Position numbers and translations under genes: made by a program. A stretch of DNA of 64,000 nucleotides from Lepturacanthus savala (Eukaryota; Chordata; Actinopteri; Scombriformes; Trichiuridae). The DNA is taken from the NCBI GenBank assembly GCA_030544235.1, contig CM060470.1, positions 30,148,098-30,212,097 of the forward strand. The letters are read 5' to 3'. The notes under the pieces are model-generated. The model saw nothing but the letters and a program-made list of their open reading frames with translations. It did not search any database and was not told where the DNA came from. Of the stretch, positions 40,101 through 63,708 are shown one piece after another. Each line of letters opens with the position of its first letter. The stretch's first letter is position 1.

Positions 40101-40749
40101 CTCCAGCTTAATGAGAACAGCTGCAACAGATCAATATATCCATTTGCAAAGTAAAATCTAATTGGAAATTGTTGCCCATTTGCAGCCGCACTCAGGCAGA
40201 GCTGCTGGCAGGCAGGCAGGCAGAGCCAGAGGCTGCTTTGGCAAGAGCCAGATAAGAGTAATTTGTTATCTGCCCCTTAATGAATAACAAGAAATCAAAC
40301 AGATTCCTCTGCTTATGTGGAACCCTCTTCCCCCCTAATATATATTGGCGGCGTTTAATTGTGTTTGCCAGCCGAAACCCTCGCAGCTTTTGAGGTTTCA
40401 TTCGTCATCTGAGAAATACAGCTGCTTCAATCCGCTTATCAATGTGTGTCTCGGCGATGTTTCCATGGAAACTGTGTTTACTGCCCCACAGTGTTCTAAA
40501 ATGGTTCCAAAGTGATAACAGCGCCAGACAAGTGAGAGAGAGAGCCGTGCGATGATGTGGATGTGACGGACAATGATTGACACTGAAACAGGTTGAATTA
40601 AAACGTTAAACACCTCTGTGTATGTGTTGATGAACTGTCCAAAACACATTAACCAGTGTCAGATATTATTGCTAAAAACAGTCAGGTGCCAAATGTTTGT
40701 CCATTTCTATATCTCCAATTATTTAAAGCACAGAGAGAATCGGTTTAAT
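34681..40749. other. Intergenic stretch between gpm6b candidate and glra2
   Basis: Contains a (GT)n tract at 37058-37099. A weak element-like pair lies at 38831 (TTAACCTTCTTCTTGTGTTG) and 39228-39244 (GACCCTAACAACACAAAGG). Short GGCAGGCAGGCAGGCAG and ATTGGAAATTG-type motifs occur near 40150-40230. 36010-36300 resembles low-complexity A-rich repeat DNA. No Gemin8-like coding sequence, the human neighbour, was recognised. Confidence 0.4.
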
Positions 40750-40765
40750 TCTCTCTCTTTCTCTC

Positions 40766-40840
<75 letters not shown>

Positions 40841-40841
40841 C
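40750..40841. repeat. (CT)n microsatellite
   Basis: CT dinucleotides with several TTT interruptions in the first half. Confidence 0.95.
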
Positions 40842-41640
40842 TTTCTTCACAATTCCTGCTGCAGCTCTGGAGAGGTGCTGAATATACTAGATAGAAGCAA
40901 ATTAGAAATTAGGGTTGACCTTGTGGCAATCTTCTGCTCAGTGGGAAGTCCAAACATTGAAATCAGAAAGGCTAACCAATGTCATTCCTTCTCTTTCATC
41001 TTCTAATAATGTAGATTTTTATTGGCAAATTAAAGCAAACCTGGACATATTATATTCAGCTAAATTTGATTTATCAAAAAAATGAAAGAAAATGCAGATG
41101 AAAAACACTTTAATAGACATTATCTGTCATTATCTATTATATTATATCAAATTGCCTTTACTGTTTTATCACTCTAGTTTCCTTTTATCAAACTGTGCAT
41201 GGATGATATACATTTTTTGTGTGTTTTCAAGGTGTCTTAGATGGAAGGGAAGGCTGCAGTCAGCAGGAAGGAAATAACTTTGCATTTGTTAGGTTTCGGG
41301 GGAGGGGGAGTTTCAGTGAAGCTCTTACATATTTTTTTTTAAATTATTTGACTTTGAATCTTTTCTTTTGATTGAAACTTCCATTGTTCCTTTATCTACA
41401 GTTGTTAAATGACAGAAAGAGAAATGCTGTGATGGTTCTTATTAAATTATTCATCAGTGACCTGTCAGGTAACTTCTCGAACCGTGTTTCTTCATTGGAA
41501 GATCTGACAGCACCTCAGCCTGTCCACCATCCAACAAGGCTTTTATTCTGAAATGAGATCTGGGCCATGAAAAAGTGACACTCTGGTGAAGTGAAGTGAG
41601 TACAAAAAAAAATTACCCTGTGGTTCTAGAATTTTTCCAA
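40842..41640. other. Non-coding stretch, nothing recognised
   Basis: AT-rich with a T-run at 41331. No gene features. Confidence 0.5.
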
Positions 41641-41875
41641 ATTAGCCTAAAGGTCCCATCTTGTACACTTTTCCTTGGTGTGTATTTAAAGTTTTGATAT
41701 TCCTAATGAAATACTTGTGGTTTTAAGCGCCAAAAATGTAGCCTAGTTAAAACCATCCTAATCATATAAGTTCACATTTCTGTTCAGTCTGCACTTTTCC
41801 TAGTCACTTCAATATAGTTTCACACTCTCAAGCTTCTCTCTGGAGCTCTAGAAATAACAGGCTGTTTTGTGTTTG
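41641..41875 (+). repeat. Family H 5' segment
   Basis: Starts CCTAAAGGTCCCATCTTGTA and continues TTTAAAGTTTTGATATTCCT and TCTGGAGCTCTAGAAATAAC, the same order as a unit of the 28927-30328 array. No right terminus was found, as for most array units. Confidence 0.6.
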
Positions 41876-41880
41876 AATCA

Positions 41881-42340
41881 TTAACCTTCTAATGCATAGT
41901 GTTGCCATATGGCAGCAATTATTTTATCTCCATTTTTCTAAAAATCTGTGATATAAAATCTAGGTTTTTACAGTTTGATGTGAAAAAGGGGGCTTTTATT
42001 TTGAAGGACATACATTTTATGAGGTCACATGATCAGGATATCCTGTTTGCCAGTCCCTTTCGCTCACGGACATGTGAGCACCACTAAGGTCAAGCCTTTT
42101 ATTTAGAATTTGGGAAAATTTTCAACAAATAAAAAATAAAATCAATTTTTGATTCCAAAATAAATTTGTTGCCATATGGCTGTGTGATGCCATCATGTCA
42201 ATATGGACCAAACTCTCTGAGGAATGCTTCCAGCACCTTGTTGAATCTATGCCACGAAGAACTGAGGCAGTTCTCAAGGCAAAAGGGGCTCCAACCCGTT
42301 ACTAGCATGGTGTACCTAATAAAGTGGCCGGTGAGTGTAT
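41881..42340 (+). mobile_element. piggyBac-like MITE (family P, copy 3) with an inserted Tc1 3' end
   Basis: The left end is TTAA at 41881-41884, then CCTTCTAATGCATAGTGTTGCC. The body matches copies 1 and 2 (AGTTTGATGTGAAAAAGGGG, GAGGTCACATGATCAGGATA). At about 42180 it switches to the 3' end of a Tc1 transposon whose right inverted repeat, CTAATAAAGTGGCCGGTGAG, ends at about 42338. The P right end is not present. Confidence 0.65.
42180..42305 (+). pseudogene. C-terminal 41 codons of a Tc1-like transposase
   Basis: The frame reads LCDAIMSIWTKLSEECFQHL then VESMPRRTEAVLKAKGAPTR-Y and a TAG stop at 42303-42305, uninterrupted. This is the segment lost from the Tc1 relic at 5815-6702 and appears to be the same family. 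It lacks all catalytic residues. A Tc1 right inverted repeat follows within 5 bp. Not functional. Confidence 0.85.
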
Positions 42341-42620
42341 AGCCCCCTATAGAGAGACCACAAATACCAATAATGATATTTTCCTCCAGAGAACATGGTG
42401 AAGACAAACCCTCCCAAAAGAGATCTTTTTATTTCAATTATTATGGCTTTGAACCATGACATGTATCTATATATTTAACCATTCAAGCCTCTAGAATAAC
42501 CCCAAAATATAATTTTGAGGTACATTTTCTTTCTTTATACAAGTAGCGACTACAGTTTTCAATCATTAAAGTGCTATTTTCTGCAGTAAAAGTAGAGTAC
42601 AAAATACAAAAATAGATACA
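42341..42620 (+). repeat. Repeat family R, forward copy
   Basis: Matches 46735-47035 in reverse complement: ATGGTGAAGACAAACCCTCC, GACATGTATCTATATATTTA and GTGCTATTTTCTGCA are shared with small changes. No coding capacity. Confidence 0.7.
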
Positions 42621-43431
42621 TAATATGATTGATAGTGACTCAATTTATATAATTATATGCATGAAAACTTTGAAAACTAAAGATGACTTTAATGGGTTAA
42701 GCTAAAGGCCTTATTGTGTTACTTTGGAAAACTTATTCAAGTTGTACTTTTTGTTTTATACTAGATTTAAGGAAGCCAATCAGTGTTTTCCATGAATCCA
42801 AGTTTTAATTTATAATCCAGCATGTGAGGTTTTATTACTTACCAAAAATGCCATTCTGAATTAGAAACAGACAACACTCCCCAAACAAAGTTAAACAAAA
42901 GACACAGTGGAAACTGGTCATCCATGACAAAAACTATATTTTAAAGAAAGAAAAATCTGATGATGAGGAGAAGAAGCGAAAGCCTCTGGTCGAAAAGACT
43001 GATGCTTGATGCTTCTCATCATGATAACATAACAGCAGCTCACAAGCTGTAAGTGTATTGTGTTACTAGTATATAAATTCACTACTGGAACAAAAGAACA
43101 CAGTAAACCCTCACTGGTACAGTACAGCATCCATCTCACTGAGCTGGATTCCCTTTGAGTGTGACAGTCAGTCGTCTTTAATAAGTTCTTCTATCTGACA
43201 GGCTGCATGCTAATCACTTTTACAGTATGAAGGCATGTTTGTGCAAGCTCATCATGTCTCGTACTCTACTCCTCTACTTCCAGTGAGCCTCGTATGACAA
43301 GAATCACAAAGTTCCCTGCATCTTCCCTCTTCCTTCACCACCAAAGGGAATTCCAGACCTCAGCTTTCAAATTGTTAAATTAGGGTGGAATGTCAGCACA
43401 CATAATATTCAACACAAGCCTCTGTATATAA
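42621..43431. other. Non-coding stretch, nothing recognised
   Basis: No gene features, repeats or clear motifs. Confidence 0.5.
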
Positions 43432-43498
43432 GAGATTAGTTCCCCCATGTATATAAAATATATATGAGGGAACATATGTATATGGGGGAACTAATCTC
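43432..43498. repeat. Perfect 17-bp inverted repeat
   Basis: GAGATTAGTTCCCCCAT at 43432-43448 is exactly inverted at 43482-43498, with a 33-bp AT-rich loop. The right arm abuts a Tc1-derived fragment. Confidence 0.8.
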
Positions 43499-43672
43499 AT
43501 CATCTCTGATTGACAAAGCGAGAAATTCCACTAATTAACCCTGATAAAGAACACCTGTGAAGTGAAAACCATTTCAGGTGACTACCTGTCAAGAGTGTGT
43601 AAAGCAGTAGTCAGAGCAAAGGGTGGTTATTTAGAAGAAACTAGAATATAAAACATGTTTCAGTCATATGTA
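43499..43672 (+). mobile_element. Tc1-derived fragment
   Basis: Shares GAGAAATTCCACTAATTAAC, GTGAAGTGAAAACCATTTC and GAAGAAACTAGAATATAAAA with the foldback element at 24829-25305. The last block encodes the transposase C-terminus (GGYLEETRI-stop). Both termini are missing. Confidence 0.75.
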
Positions 43673-45899
43673 TGTATGTATATATGTATATATACGTATA
43701 TATAAGCCTGAGAATTAGGTCTGCTGCTCTGCTAGGGCCTCTCATGGGTAATTGGTCTCATAACATACTACTAAGCTTTGCTGAATGAGGGGGAAGAGAG
43801 GAATTATGTAAACTAGTTAAGCAATTGTAACAGTGTTTAAATCTTTAATATGTTCTTCTTCAATCTGCATCGTTTTGACACTTGTGAAAATTCCAGTGAC
43901 AGCACTCAGTGAGACCGGCCTGCGAGCTAGAAATAGATCAGTCGTGAAGCTGGGGCCTTAAACACAGAGCAGACACTGGGAAAAGAAGAGCATGTGTGTT
44001 GTTTAGGGTTTGGGTGACTGCACAGAAGCTGGAACTCAGACGAGGCGCCCTCAGCGCAGATCTGAGTGGGAAAAAAAGCTCAGTTTTCCCCCTCTCCCTC
44101 TCCAGCAGCAGAACTTCCTCGAAGAGTAATTGCTTAACAAACTAGAACGCAGTCGTTAGCATCCGACAGGGTGCAGGCATCCCCACAGAGTTTTATTTGG
44201 CTGTTTTTCGAAAGAGCAGGAGGCAGGGGCGACCGCGGAGCGTGGCGTTGTGGGGGTCTAGACTGAGGATCAGCGGGTTTTTCTGTGCTCAACGATGGAG
44301 AAAGGCTCTGTGGCTGTCAGGTTGCTCCTGCTGATGAAGGAGAGCTGTGATTGACAGATGAGTTTTAGCAAAGACCACCGCCTGCTCTCCTCACTCTGCC
44401 TAAAGGGATAACATGACCTAAGGAGCAGCATCCTTGTGGGCATTTAGTCTGCTCATCCACCCGTGGTTGACTCTATAGCCCCTGCTATCTTGGAAAGGAG
44501 TATTTTAAACATTATGTATAGGTCCCAGGATGTGTGTGTGTATTCTAAAACCCCCGCCTGAAAATAGCTTCATTTCGCTATGACAAGAGAGATTATGATA
44601 ATTGTGTTGGTTGTTGTGGCACTCGAGAATTCACAAATCCTCCCTTCTCTTCAAGAATCCACTCATTAAATCCTTCTCTCTTTTTTTATGCATCCTCACT
44701 CCTTTCGCGAGGGTTGCCTCATCGAAAATTGCTCACCGCCTCTCCCGCCGTGTCCTTTCAAGGCCCCGGGATCAGCTCCATGAGTTGAATTATAGAGCGA
44801 AAAAGTCATTAAGTGGGATAAAGATACAAGGAATCGATGAAGCAATGGATACTCTGCAGCTCCCAATTGTCTCCAGTCCAGTGAACATGAGCATCAGGGT
44901 GGTAAAGCCTTCATGTTGTTTTCCAGGTGAGCTCTCCAGCCGGTCCCCAACAGTTACTGAAGGGGATCAATGACAGCAGAATATCCGGCTGGAACAGAGC
45001 TTTTCAGCCGGTTGCTGCTTCAACCTTATTCTCCTCAAAACAAATCTGCACCAAATAGGCTGCATGAATATTATTTCTGGGATGTGATGTTGCAACAGAG
45101 CGATTATGAAACCTTTTGTTTGCATGTCAAAGTTATAAATTGCGCTGCAAATCCTGTTTTTCAAGTACACAATAAACCAAATGATGTAAAACCCTTTAAT
45201 TCCCCACAGAATAACAGGCAGTAGCGACCAATCTTTGTTGTGTGTGTGGGCAGCTTTAAAATAGCGCCTTCGCCTGTCTAGAGCCTGTAATTTTAATGGC
45301 TGTGTGGAAAGTGGGGATAGATGAGACCTAGGGTTTCTTGTCTTGTGTTATTTTTTCCTCTTTTTACAGACAGTGATACGCTACATCTTTTTCTCTCTCT
45401 CTCCCCTTAATGACACACAGATTTGACTTTTTCTCCTTTAATTATGTGACCCACCTGGCCAAAAGTCCTTTCTTATGGAAACTAATGGCCAATTGAAGCT
45501 CTGGTTGGTTGTCATTCCACAGACAAGCCAACTACAGCTGTCTCTGAGAAACAGAAAAAAAATGGCTTGAGTGCAAAGTGTTTTTGGCCCTTACCAGTCA
45601 GAAATGTAATCATTAAAGTGGACTTCAGACAATATTTGATTGTACAAATTGTTTGTTTTGGCCTCGGATCAGGCATGGCGGCATTAGATTCATCCAACAA
45701 TGTGCTGCTCAACGTGGTGTCTGCCTTCTGCAGGACAAAAGCTGAGTTTGTTTGTTTCCTTTATTAATCAAAGGGAAAAAAACAAACACAGACATGCAGT
45801 AAATGTGCCTGCTAATAAATAATTCATGCAGCACATTCAGTATTTATGGGGTGAAACATGCTGAAGAACACGCCATACACAATACCACTGATGACACGC
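43673..45899. other. Intergenic, with a CpG-richer block 44.0-44.95 kb
   Basis: 44040-44330 and 44690-44780 have clustered CpGs (for example GCGACCGCGGAGCGTGGCG). A donor-like CAG-GTGAGC occurs at 44924-44932 near the end of an open frame (44602-44973). This could be an upstream regulatory region or untranslated exon of glra2, but nothing proves transcription. A TATGTA/TATACG tract is at 43675-43706. Confidence 0.35.
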
Positions 45900-47035
45900 C
45901 AATATTAAATTCCAGGACCAGAGCACCGTAGGTGTCTCTAGGCCACCATCTAAACCTAAAGTAAATCTCAGCACCCCTAAAAATGTTTTAAACATCAAAA
46001 ACATACAGCACTTGCTTGAAACATGATATTTAAAAAAAAAGAAAAACTACATCAACTTGTAGATTTCAAGAACTTTTCTTACTTAAGAGTGTGTTTTTAT
46101 TCACATTTTGTATTATATGACATGAGGACCAAAAGGCAGAGATGAACATTGAAAAACTTGATTTCTATTAATGTTTTTTTATATTTTGTACATTGAATTT
46201 CAAAATAAAAATAACTCCAAGGTCAAGTCAAGTCAATTGTATTTGTCCCAAACCACAAATGACAGATTTGCCTCAATGAGCTTTACGGTTTGCAGAGCAA
46301 CACAGCATCCCCTGTCCTTAGACCCTCACATCATATAAGGAAAAACTAAGAAACCCTTTAAGAGGGTATTCCCCTGTTAAAGGGAGGAAGAAACTTCAGG
46401 AAGAGTAACAAAGGAGGATCCCTTTTCCAGAATGGACAGTCATGCAATAGATGTTTGTGTGCAATGTGTTTTATGTTTTGTGCATTGCATTTAAAAATAA
46501 AAGTAAAAACAAAATAAAATTAAAAAAAATAGGTCCAAGGTCCATTACGGTATTTTTGGTCCTAGCTATAGGGGGTTACTTGGTTGAAACATATTTTAAC
46601 AATAATTAAATTAAATTAAATACAGCAGCTTGTAGAATTCAAGCACTTGTCTTCTTTCTTCTTTCTTTTCTCTACATTAGGTGCATTATATTTCAATGGT
46701 AATATTTAAACATTTAAGGCAATTTTTTTTCATGGATATAATTATATAAACTGTTTTTTTTTACTTTGTAGAAAATAGCATTTTAATAACTGAAAACTAT
46801 AGTTGCCACTTGCACAAATATGAACATAAAGAAAAAAAAATGTATCCCAGGTACAAAATTCCTTTTGTTGTTTATTCTAGAGACTTGAAAGGTTAAATAT
46901 ATAGATACATGTCTTGGTTAAAAATTATAATAATTTAAATAAAATTATCTATATTTTTTGGAGGGTTTGTCTTCACCATATTCTCCGGAGAAAAATACCA
47001 TTTTTGGTATTTATGGCCCTCATATAGGGGTCTAT
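45900..47035 (-). repeat. Composite repeat block (family R with internal duplication)
   Basis: 46735-47035 is the inverse of 42341-42620. 46000-46215 and 46470-46700 look like diverged copies of each other: AGCTTGTAGAATTCAAGCAC against AACTTGTAGATTTCAAGAAC, and TTTGTGCATTGCATTT against TTTGTACATTGAATTT. A separate dispersed repeat sits between them at 46221-46455. Confidence 0.55.
46221..46455 (+). repeat. Dispersed teleost repeat
   Basis: Contains GGTCAAGTCAAGTCAATTGT, TTTGCCTCAATGAGCTTTAC, CCTGTCCTTAGACCCTCACA, GAGGAAGAAACTTCAGGAAG and CATGCAATAGATG. This order matches a very common fish repeat, from memory. Confidence 0.75.
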
Positions 47036-47094
<59 letters not shown>

Positions 47095-47128
47095 TACATA
47101 CATACATACATACATACATACATACATG
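47036..47128. repeat. (CATA)n(CA)n(CATA)n microsatellite
   Basis: CATA tetranucleotides flank a CA core and pass into a short TATG run to about 47140. Confidence 0.95.
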
Positions 47129-47164
47129 TATGTATGTATGTACAGTGAAATTTCTCTTGCCTGA

Positions 47165-47262
47165 CCCATCTGGTCTGGTCTGATTGGGTCTGGTCTAGTC
47201 TTAATAAGTCTGGTCTGGTCTGTCCTGATTGAGTCTGGTCTGGTCTGATTGGGTCTGGTCTG
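47165..47262 (+). repeat. TCTGGTCTGGTCTGATT minisatellite
   Basis: Two to three units of roughly 40 bp, each with TCTGGTCTGGTCTGATTGGG or a variant. No gene context. Confidence 0.75.
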
Positions 47263-48560
47263 GTGACCCCCCTAAACCTCCAGGCACTAGACTGGCCCTT
47301 GGCTGCCAAACGCAACAAAACCATTAGATCCAACGTGACATTTGTAATTTGGACCTTGGCATTAACAGTGGAGGAGAGCACAGTGACTCATCCCCCAGGG
47401 CTGAGAAAAGGCCAAGATGATGTGGGATCTGGTCAGTAACCAGTAAGTGCTGGACCCAAGTGTAATAAGGTCCCTCTGTGTCACAGCACCGGGGACGTGA
47501 TGCACTGAAGAGAAGTCTCACAACATGCTGACCTCCATGTGAATGAAATACTTTATTTTTTATTTTTCCCTGTCTCCCAAGTTGTAATCGCTGTTTGCTC
47601 CACAGCACATGCCTGTGTGTTCATGTGGAATGAGTCATCCATGCCTGTGCTCCATGAAGCCTCACAGCCCACTCACAGCCACAGCCTTCACACGCCAGGT
47701 CCACATCCAGCCTCGGTGTCAATACCAGGAGCTTCTGTAGCCTACATATTGAATAATAATTGCTGCATCTTGGTGGTGGTCCCAACTAAACCACTGTTCA
47801 GTCACTCTTGGGATTTCGGGCCGAGTCTTCAGTTTATTTCCTGGCGTCTCCGTCTCGTGTCTGTGTCTGTCAGTCAGCTCTCCTCCGTCTCGCTCTGGGA
47901 GGCCATCCTTTCAGCATTTCCAATGATGTGCCTCGGAAATCTGTTTCCAGGGCAACCGGGGTACCAAATACTCTCCCCGGCGGCTTCTCGCTGGCACCGT
48001 CCTTTGTTTACACTTTTCATATCTCTGTGAGGATGTAGGCTGTTTCTAAATATACAGCGACGTGGCCAAAAAAAGAAAAAAAAAATCGCGTAAAAACAGA
48101 GCCAAGCATGATGTCAGAGTCTGTTTGAATACACCCATGTTATCGCCCTGGAGATCGATCTGATTTCAGTTGAATTGCATCTCTGAATAATGATGGACCT
48201 GTGTGGGTGTTTACTATTAGTATAGATAAGTACAACACTGTAATATATACAACAACAACAAAAATCATTAAAGCTGCTTGATGCGTGATGCGCAGCTGTG
48301 CGCACAGGGAGTTTCCCTGTGCAAACCGAGGGGGAAAAAGCCGTATTATTAAAAGCAGACACTTATGTAACGGACACTTACGAAAAATATTTGTGAGAGT
48401 TTCTATTTGATTGCCTTCCTCGTTTTATTGGACTTATTGAAAACCAACTCACGTCCACCAAGTTTAAGCCCCCGCGCTTGCGCGTAAAAGGAAACGGGAG
48501 CTGTCCAAGTGCTGAAATGAGGAAAAAAAAGGCGTTCCACTCCCATTCCTCAACAGAGGA
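47263..48560. other. Upstream flank of glra2
   Basis: GC content and CpG frequency rise from about 47820. An open frame at 47539-48030 has no recognised domain and is probably incidental. No TATA box could be placed with confidence. Confidence 0.4.
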
Positions 48561-48948
48561 CGGGTCCTTCAACTGCGAAAGATTTCACTTCACCAGTAAC
48601 AACACAGACCTCCGGATTTGCCTCCACGGGGCGAGCTTTTAGATTCTGAAGCGGAAAAAAAGCTTTCCAGCGGACGCGTTTTTTTTCGGAGTTTTCGCCT
48701 TCTTCGACGCCCGATGTCTTCTCACATCTCCTCTGCGAGAAATCTGCTTTTGGGAGTCAGAGTTTCATGAAACTAATGATCTGTAGCCGCGTTAAGGAAT
48801 GTCTCCTGTATTTCTGCGTGACACGAGAACACCCAAACGTTCACGACTCGGTTGGGAAAAGAGCGGCGCCCCTATTTGGATTATGTGTTTGACCAATGTA
48901 AACATATGGAAGAAATAAAAAAGTGAGCACATGAGAACACCACCCGGA
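48561..48948 (+). promoter_or_regulatory. glra2 5' leader region with upstream ORFs
   Basis: CpG-containing leader before the glra2 start. Three short upstream ORFs lie within 66 bp of the start: 48883-48918 (11 codons plus stop), a start-stop ATG-TAA at 48896-48901, and 48906-48926 (6 codons plus stop). An in-frame ATG at 48931 would add six residues (MRTPPG) but has a weak context (C at -3). The transcription start is not determined. Confidence 0.6.
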
Positions 48949-61409
<12,461 letters not shown>

Positions 61410-61929
61410 AAGTTGTACCTTTGATATTTAATGTTATTATTCCCATTTCTCAGATTGAGAAATGCTTGAGAAGCACAGAGGAAATATGATGGGAGACTTT
61501 GAGAGGTACAGTGGTGATGATGGTGGCGTTCTTTCAGGGATAATGTATAATGTTCATGCATCATACAGTAATTCTCATGTTCTGATAATGTGAACAGCTC
61601 TTGAGACACATGCTTTTTTGGTTGTTGTACTGCTGCATAATATTTTCTGAAAATTTGGTAAAAAAAAATGGTTTTAACTCAAGGCTCAGTAACATTTCTG
61701 GCGAAGACGGACCAAATGCTCTCGAATCAATTCAGCCTCGAAGTCTGTACAACCAAGGAACAAAGAAACATTCCGCAGATTTGTAATCATAAATGTAGCT
61801 TAGTAAAGTCCCTCAAAGACATTTTGTGACTACAAAAAAAAGAAAGAAAAAGATTTATTTCTTATCACAGATGTTTAGGACTGTTTTATATTGTACTATT
61901 GTCATGGCACTTCCTCTCTGTTTCTACTA

Positions 61930-61956
61930 AATAAAGCAGCAAACATCTCAAATAAA
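61930..61956 (+). terminator. Proximal polyadenylation signals
   Basis: AATAAA at 61930-61935 and 61951-61956, about 520 bp after the glra2 stop. Confidence 0.55.
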
Positions 61957-62839
61957 ACAAGCACACATACAACATTCAAACATTAGGCAGCAGCAGCACA
62001 CGTCTCAGGCATGAGCGTGAAGCAGATGAAAATGCAGATTTGGGAATTGGATAACACATTTTTATGAAATACCCGAGGCCTTAGATGTCAAAGATTTGGT
62101 GAGATGAAGTGCTATGCTTCTCTATTTTTTCAAGGATCTCCTCATGTTTAGTGGTCTATGATGCTTGAATGAGCTTTTCTACCTGTGGCCAGACATCCAA
62201 AGGTACTTCTAGTTGTTATCTTTTCCTCTAAATGTAATATAAATCTAATTCATGGACAGCGGATGTCACCTAAAGTCAATGTACGTTAATTCCAATGTTT
62301 TGAAGGTCATTCTTTATTTTTTTTTTCTAAAGTAATTTATCAAAAAACTGTCATATAATTCACAGGCTATGTTCATAAATTAGCGGTGGCCAGTTTTGAG
62401 CAAGTGTATATGAGCCTACAAACTGTGAACATGCACTGCATTACTTAATGTTGTCATATCCACATTAATTCATTTATATTCCAGGTAAATACTCCAGATA
62501 TCTTAGATATGGTTTTAGAGTTTGAGACTATGTTTTTTGTAGATTTAGTCTGAGGAAATATTTATCATAATGGAGAAAAGGTTATGTTTATTAAAAAAAA
62601 AAAAAGAGGTTTCTTCTGTATACTTCTTCCACTTCTGCTGTGGGCTGTTTCCTTTCACTTGGCGTGTTGTTGCTGGATGGTGACGTGTTTGTAGATTGAT
62701 TCAGTGGTGAAGGATAGATCTGCAACATTCAATGCTACAGAGCAGCTAATGGTCCTTGCACTCCTGATATACTGTAGTTGAAGAACTTCTTGAATGCTTT
62801 CTTGGAAAAAAAAAAAGGTTGTTTACCGGCCTGTACATC

Positions 62840-62845
62840 AATAAA
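62840..62845 (+). terminator. Distal polyadenylation signal
   Basis: AATAAA at 62840-62845, followed by TGTGCACC and T-rich sequence. It is a possible longer 3' end for glra2. Confidence 0.45.
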
Positions 62846-62865
62846 ATCGACTGTGCACCATATTT

Positions 62866-63324
62866 ACTTCATTTCCACTTCTCCTGTCATGTAGAGATCA
62901 ATTCATCTGGCTTTGTTTGTGCATTTATTGAGGTTATAACCTATATTGCTTTCTTTTTTATAGAAGAAATGAAGGAATTAATCATTTCATGAAAAAACAT
63001 GCCTGATAAAAGGGGCACAAACAACAGAAAAATGTTTGTGGTGTGCCTGGTTACAGATCAGATCAAAGGAAATGACAAACACAGGCTCTTCTTCTTACTG
63101 AGCCCAGGAGTCAGGCTGATGACACTGAGGACACTGGGTGGCCTTTGGTTACACCGATACGATCAACAGTGGGTTTACATTAATGCATGATAATAGACTT
63201 CATACTGTTTTGTAGAGATTCTACTAGATGGGGTTCAGCTACCAAATGAAAAGAAAATACTGATGTACATAACAATAATAAGAGTAGGCCTACAACTCTA
63301 TTCAGTATATTGATATATATATTT
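62866..63324. other. Downstream flank, nothing recognised
   Basis: A 63-codon open frame at 62999-63190 has no recognised domain. Confidence 0.5.
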
Positions 63325-63708
63325 AACATAACCGTTCTTGACAAGAAACAGGTGATATGATTAGTTTATGGTTTCTATGGTGAGTGAGACAATATATATA
63401 TACACTGTATATATATATATATATATAAAACTATACAATATACAATACTATACAATACAAATCTAGACTACACCAGAAATGTGCATGGTAAGTAGCCTGG
63501 CATGACAAATCTAACTAAACCCATTTTACATGATGGGATGGACCATTTTACCTGAAACCACTCATGCACAGCAGATATGGCACAGCAGATATGTCAAAAT
63601 TTATATGGCCTAAATAATAATATTTTATCACATAATTGCAATACAAAATGATCAGAAATTGTCACTATTAATTTATCATTTACCAATATACCTGATATCA
63701 CCCTATAT
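63325..63708 (+). mobile_element. Repeat family G, copy 4 (5'-truncated)
   Basis: Begins within the body (CTTGACAAGAAACAGGTGAT) and runs to the right end ACCTGATATCACCCT. A TA-rich expansion is inserted at 63392-63427. The left third is missing. Confidence 0.75.

Larger units (their letters stand above)
61410..62865 (+). other. glra2 3' untranslated region (extent inferred)
   Basis: Runs from the stop codon to beyond one of three polyadenylation signals. It is AT-rich, with A-runs at 61650, 61833 and 62591. The proximal signals would give about 0.55 kb and the distal one about 1.45 kb of 3' UTR. Confidence 0.5.

Noticed and set aside
47539..48030. 163-codon open frame upstream of glra2
   Set aside because: No domain, no splice context. 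It lies in GC-richer flanking DNA where stop codons are rarer.
48931..48948. Alternative glra2 start six codons upstream
   Set aside because: Weak context (C at -3), and the mammalian protein starts at the MNR methionine.
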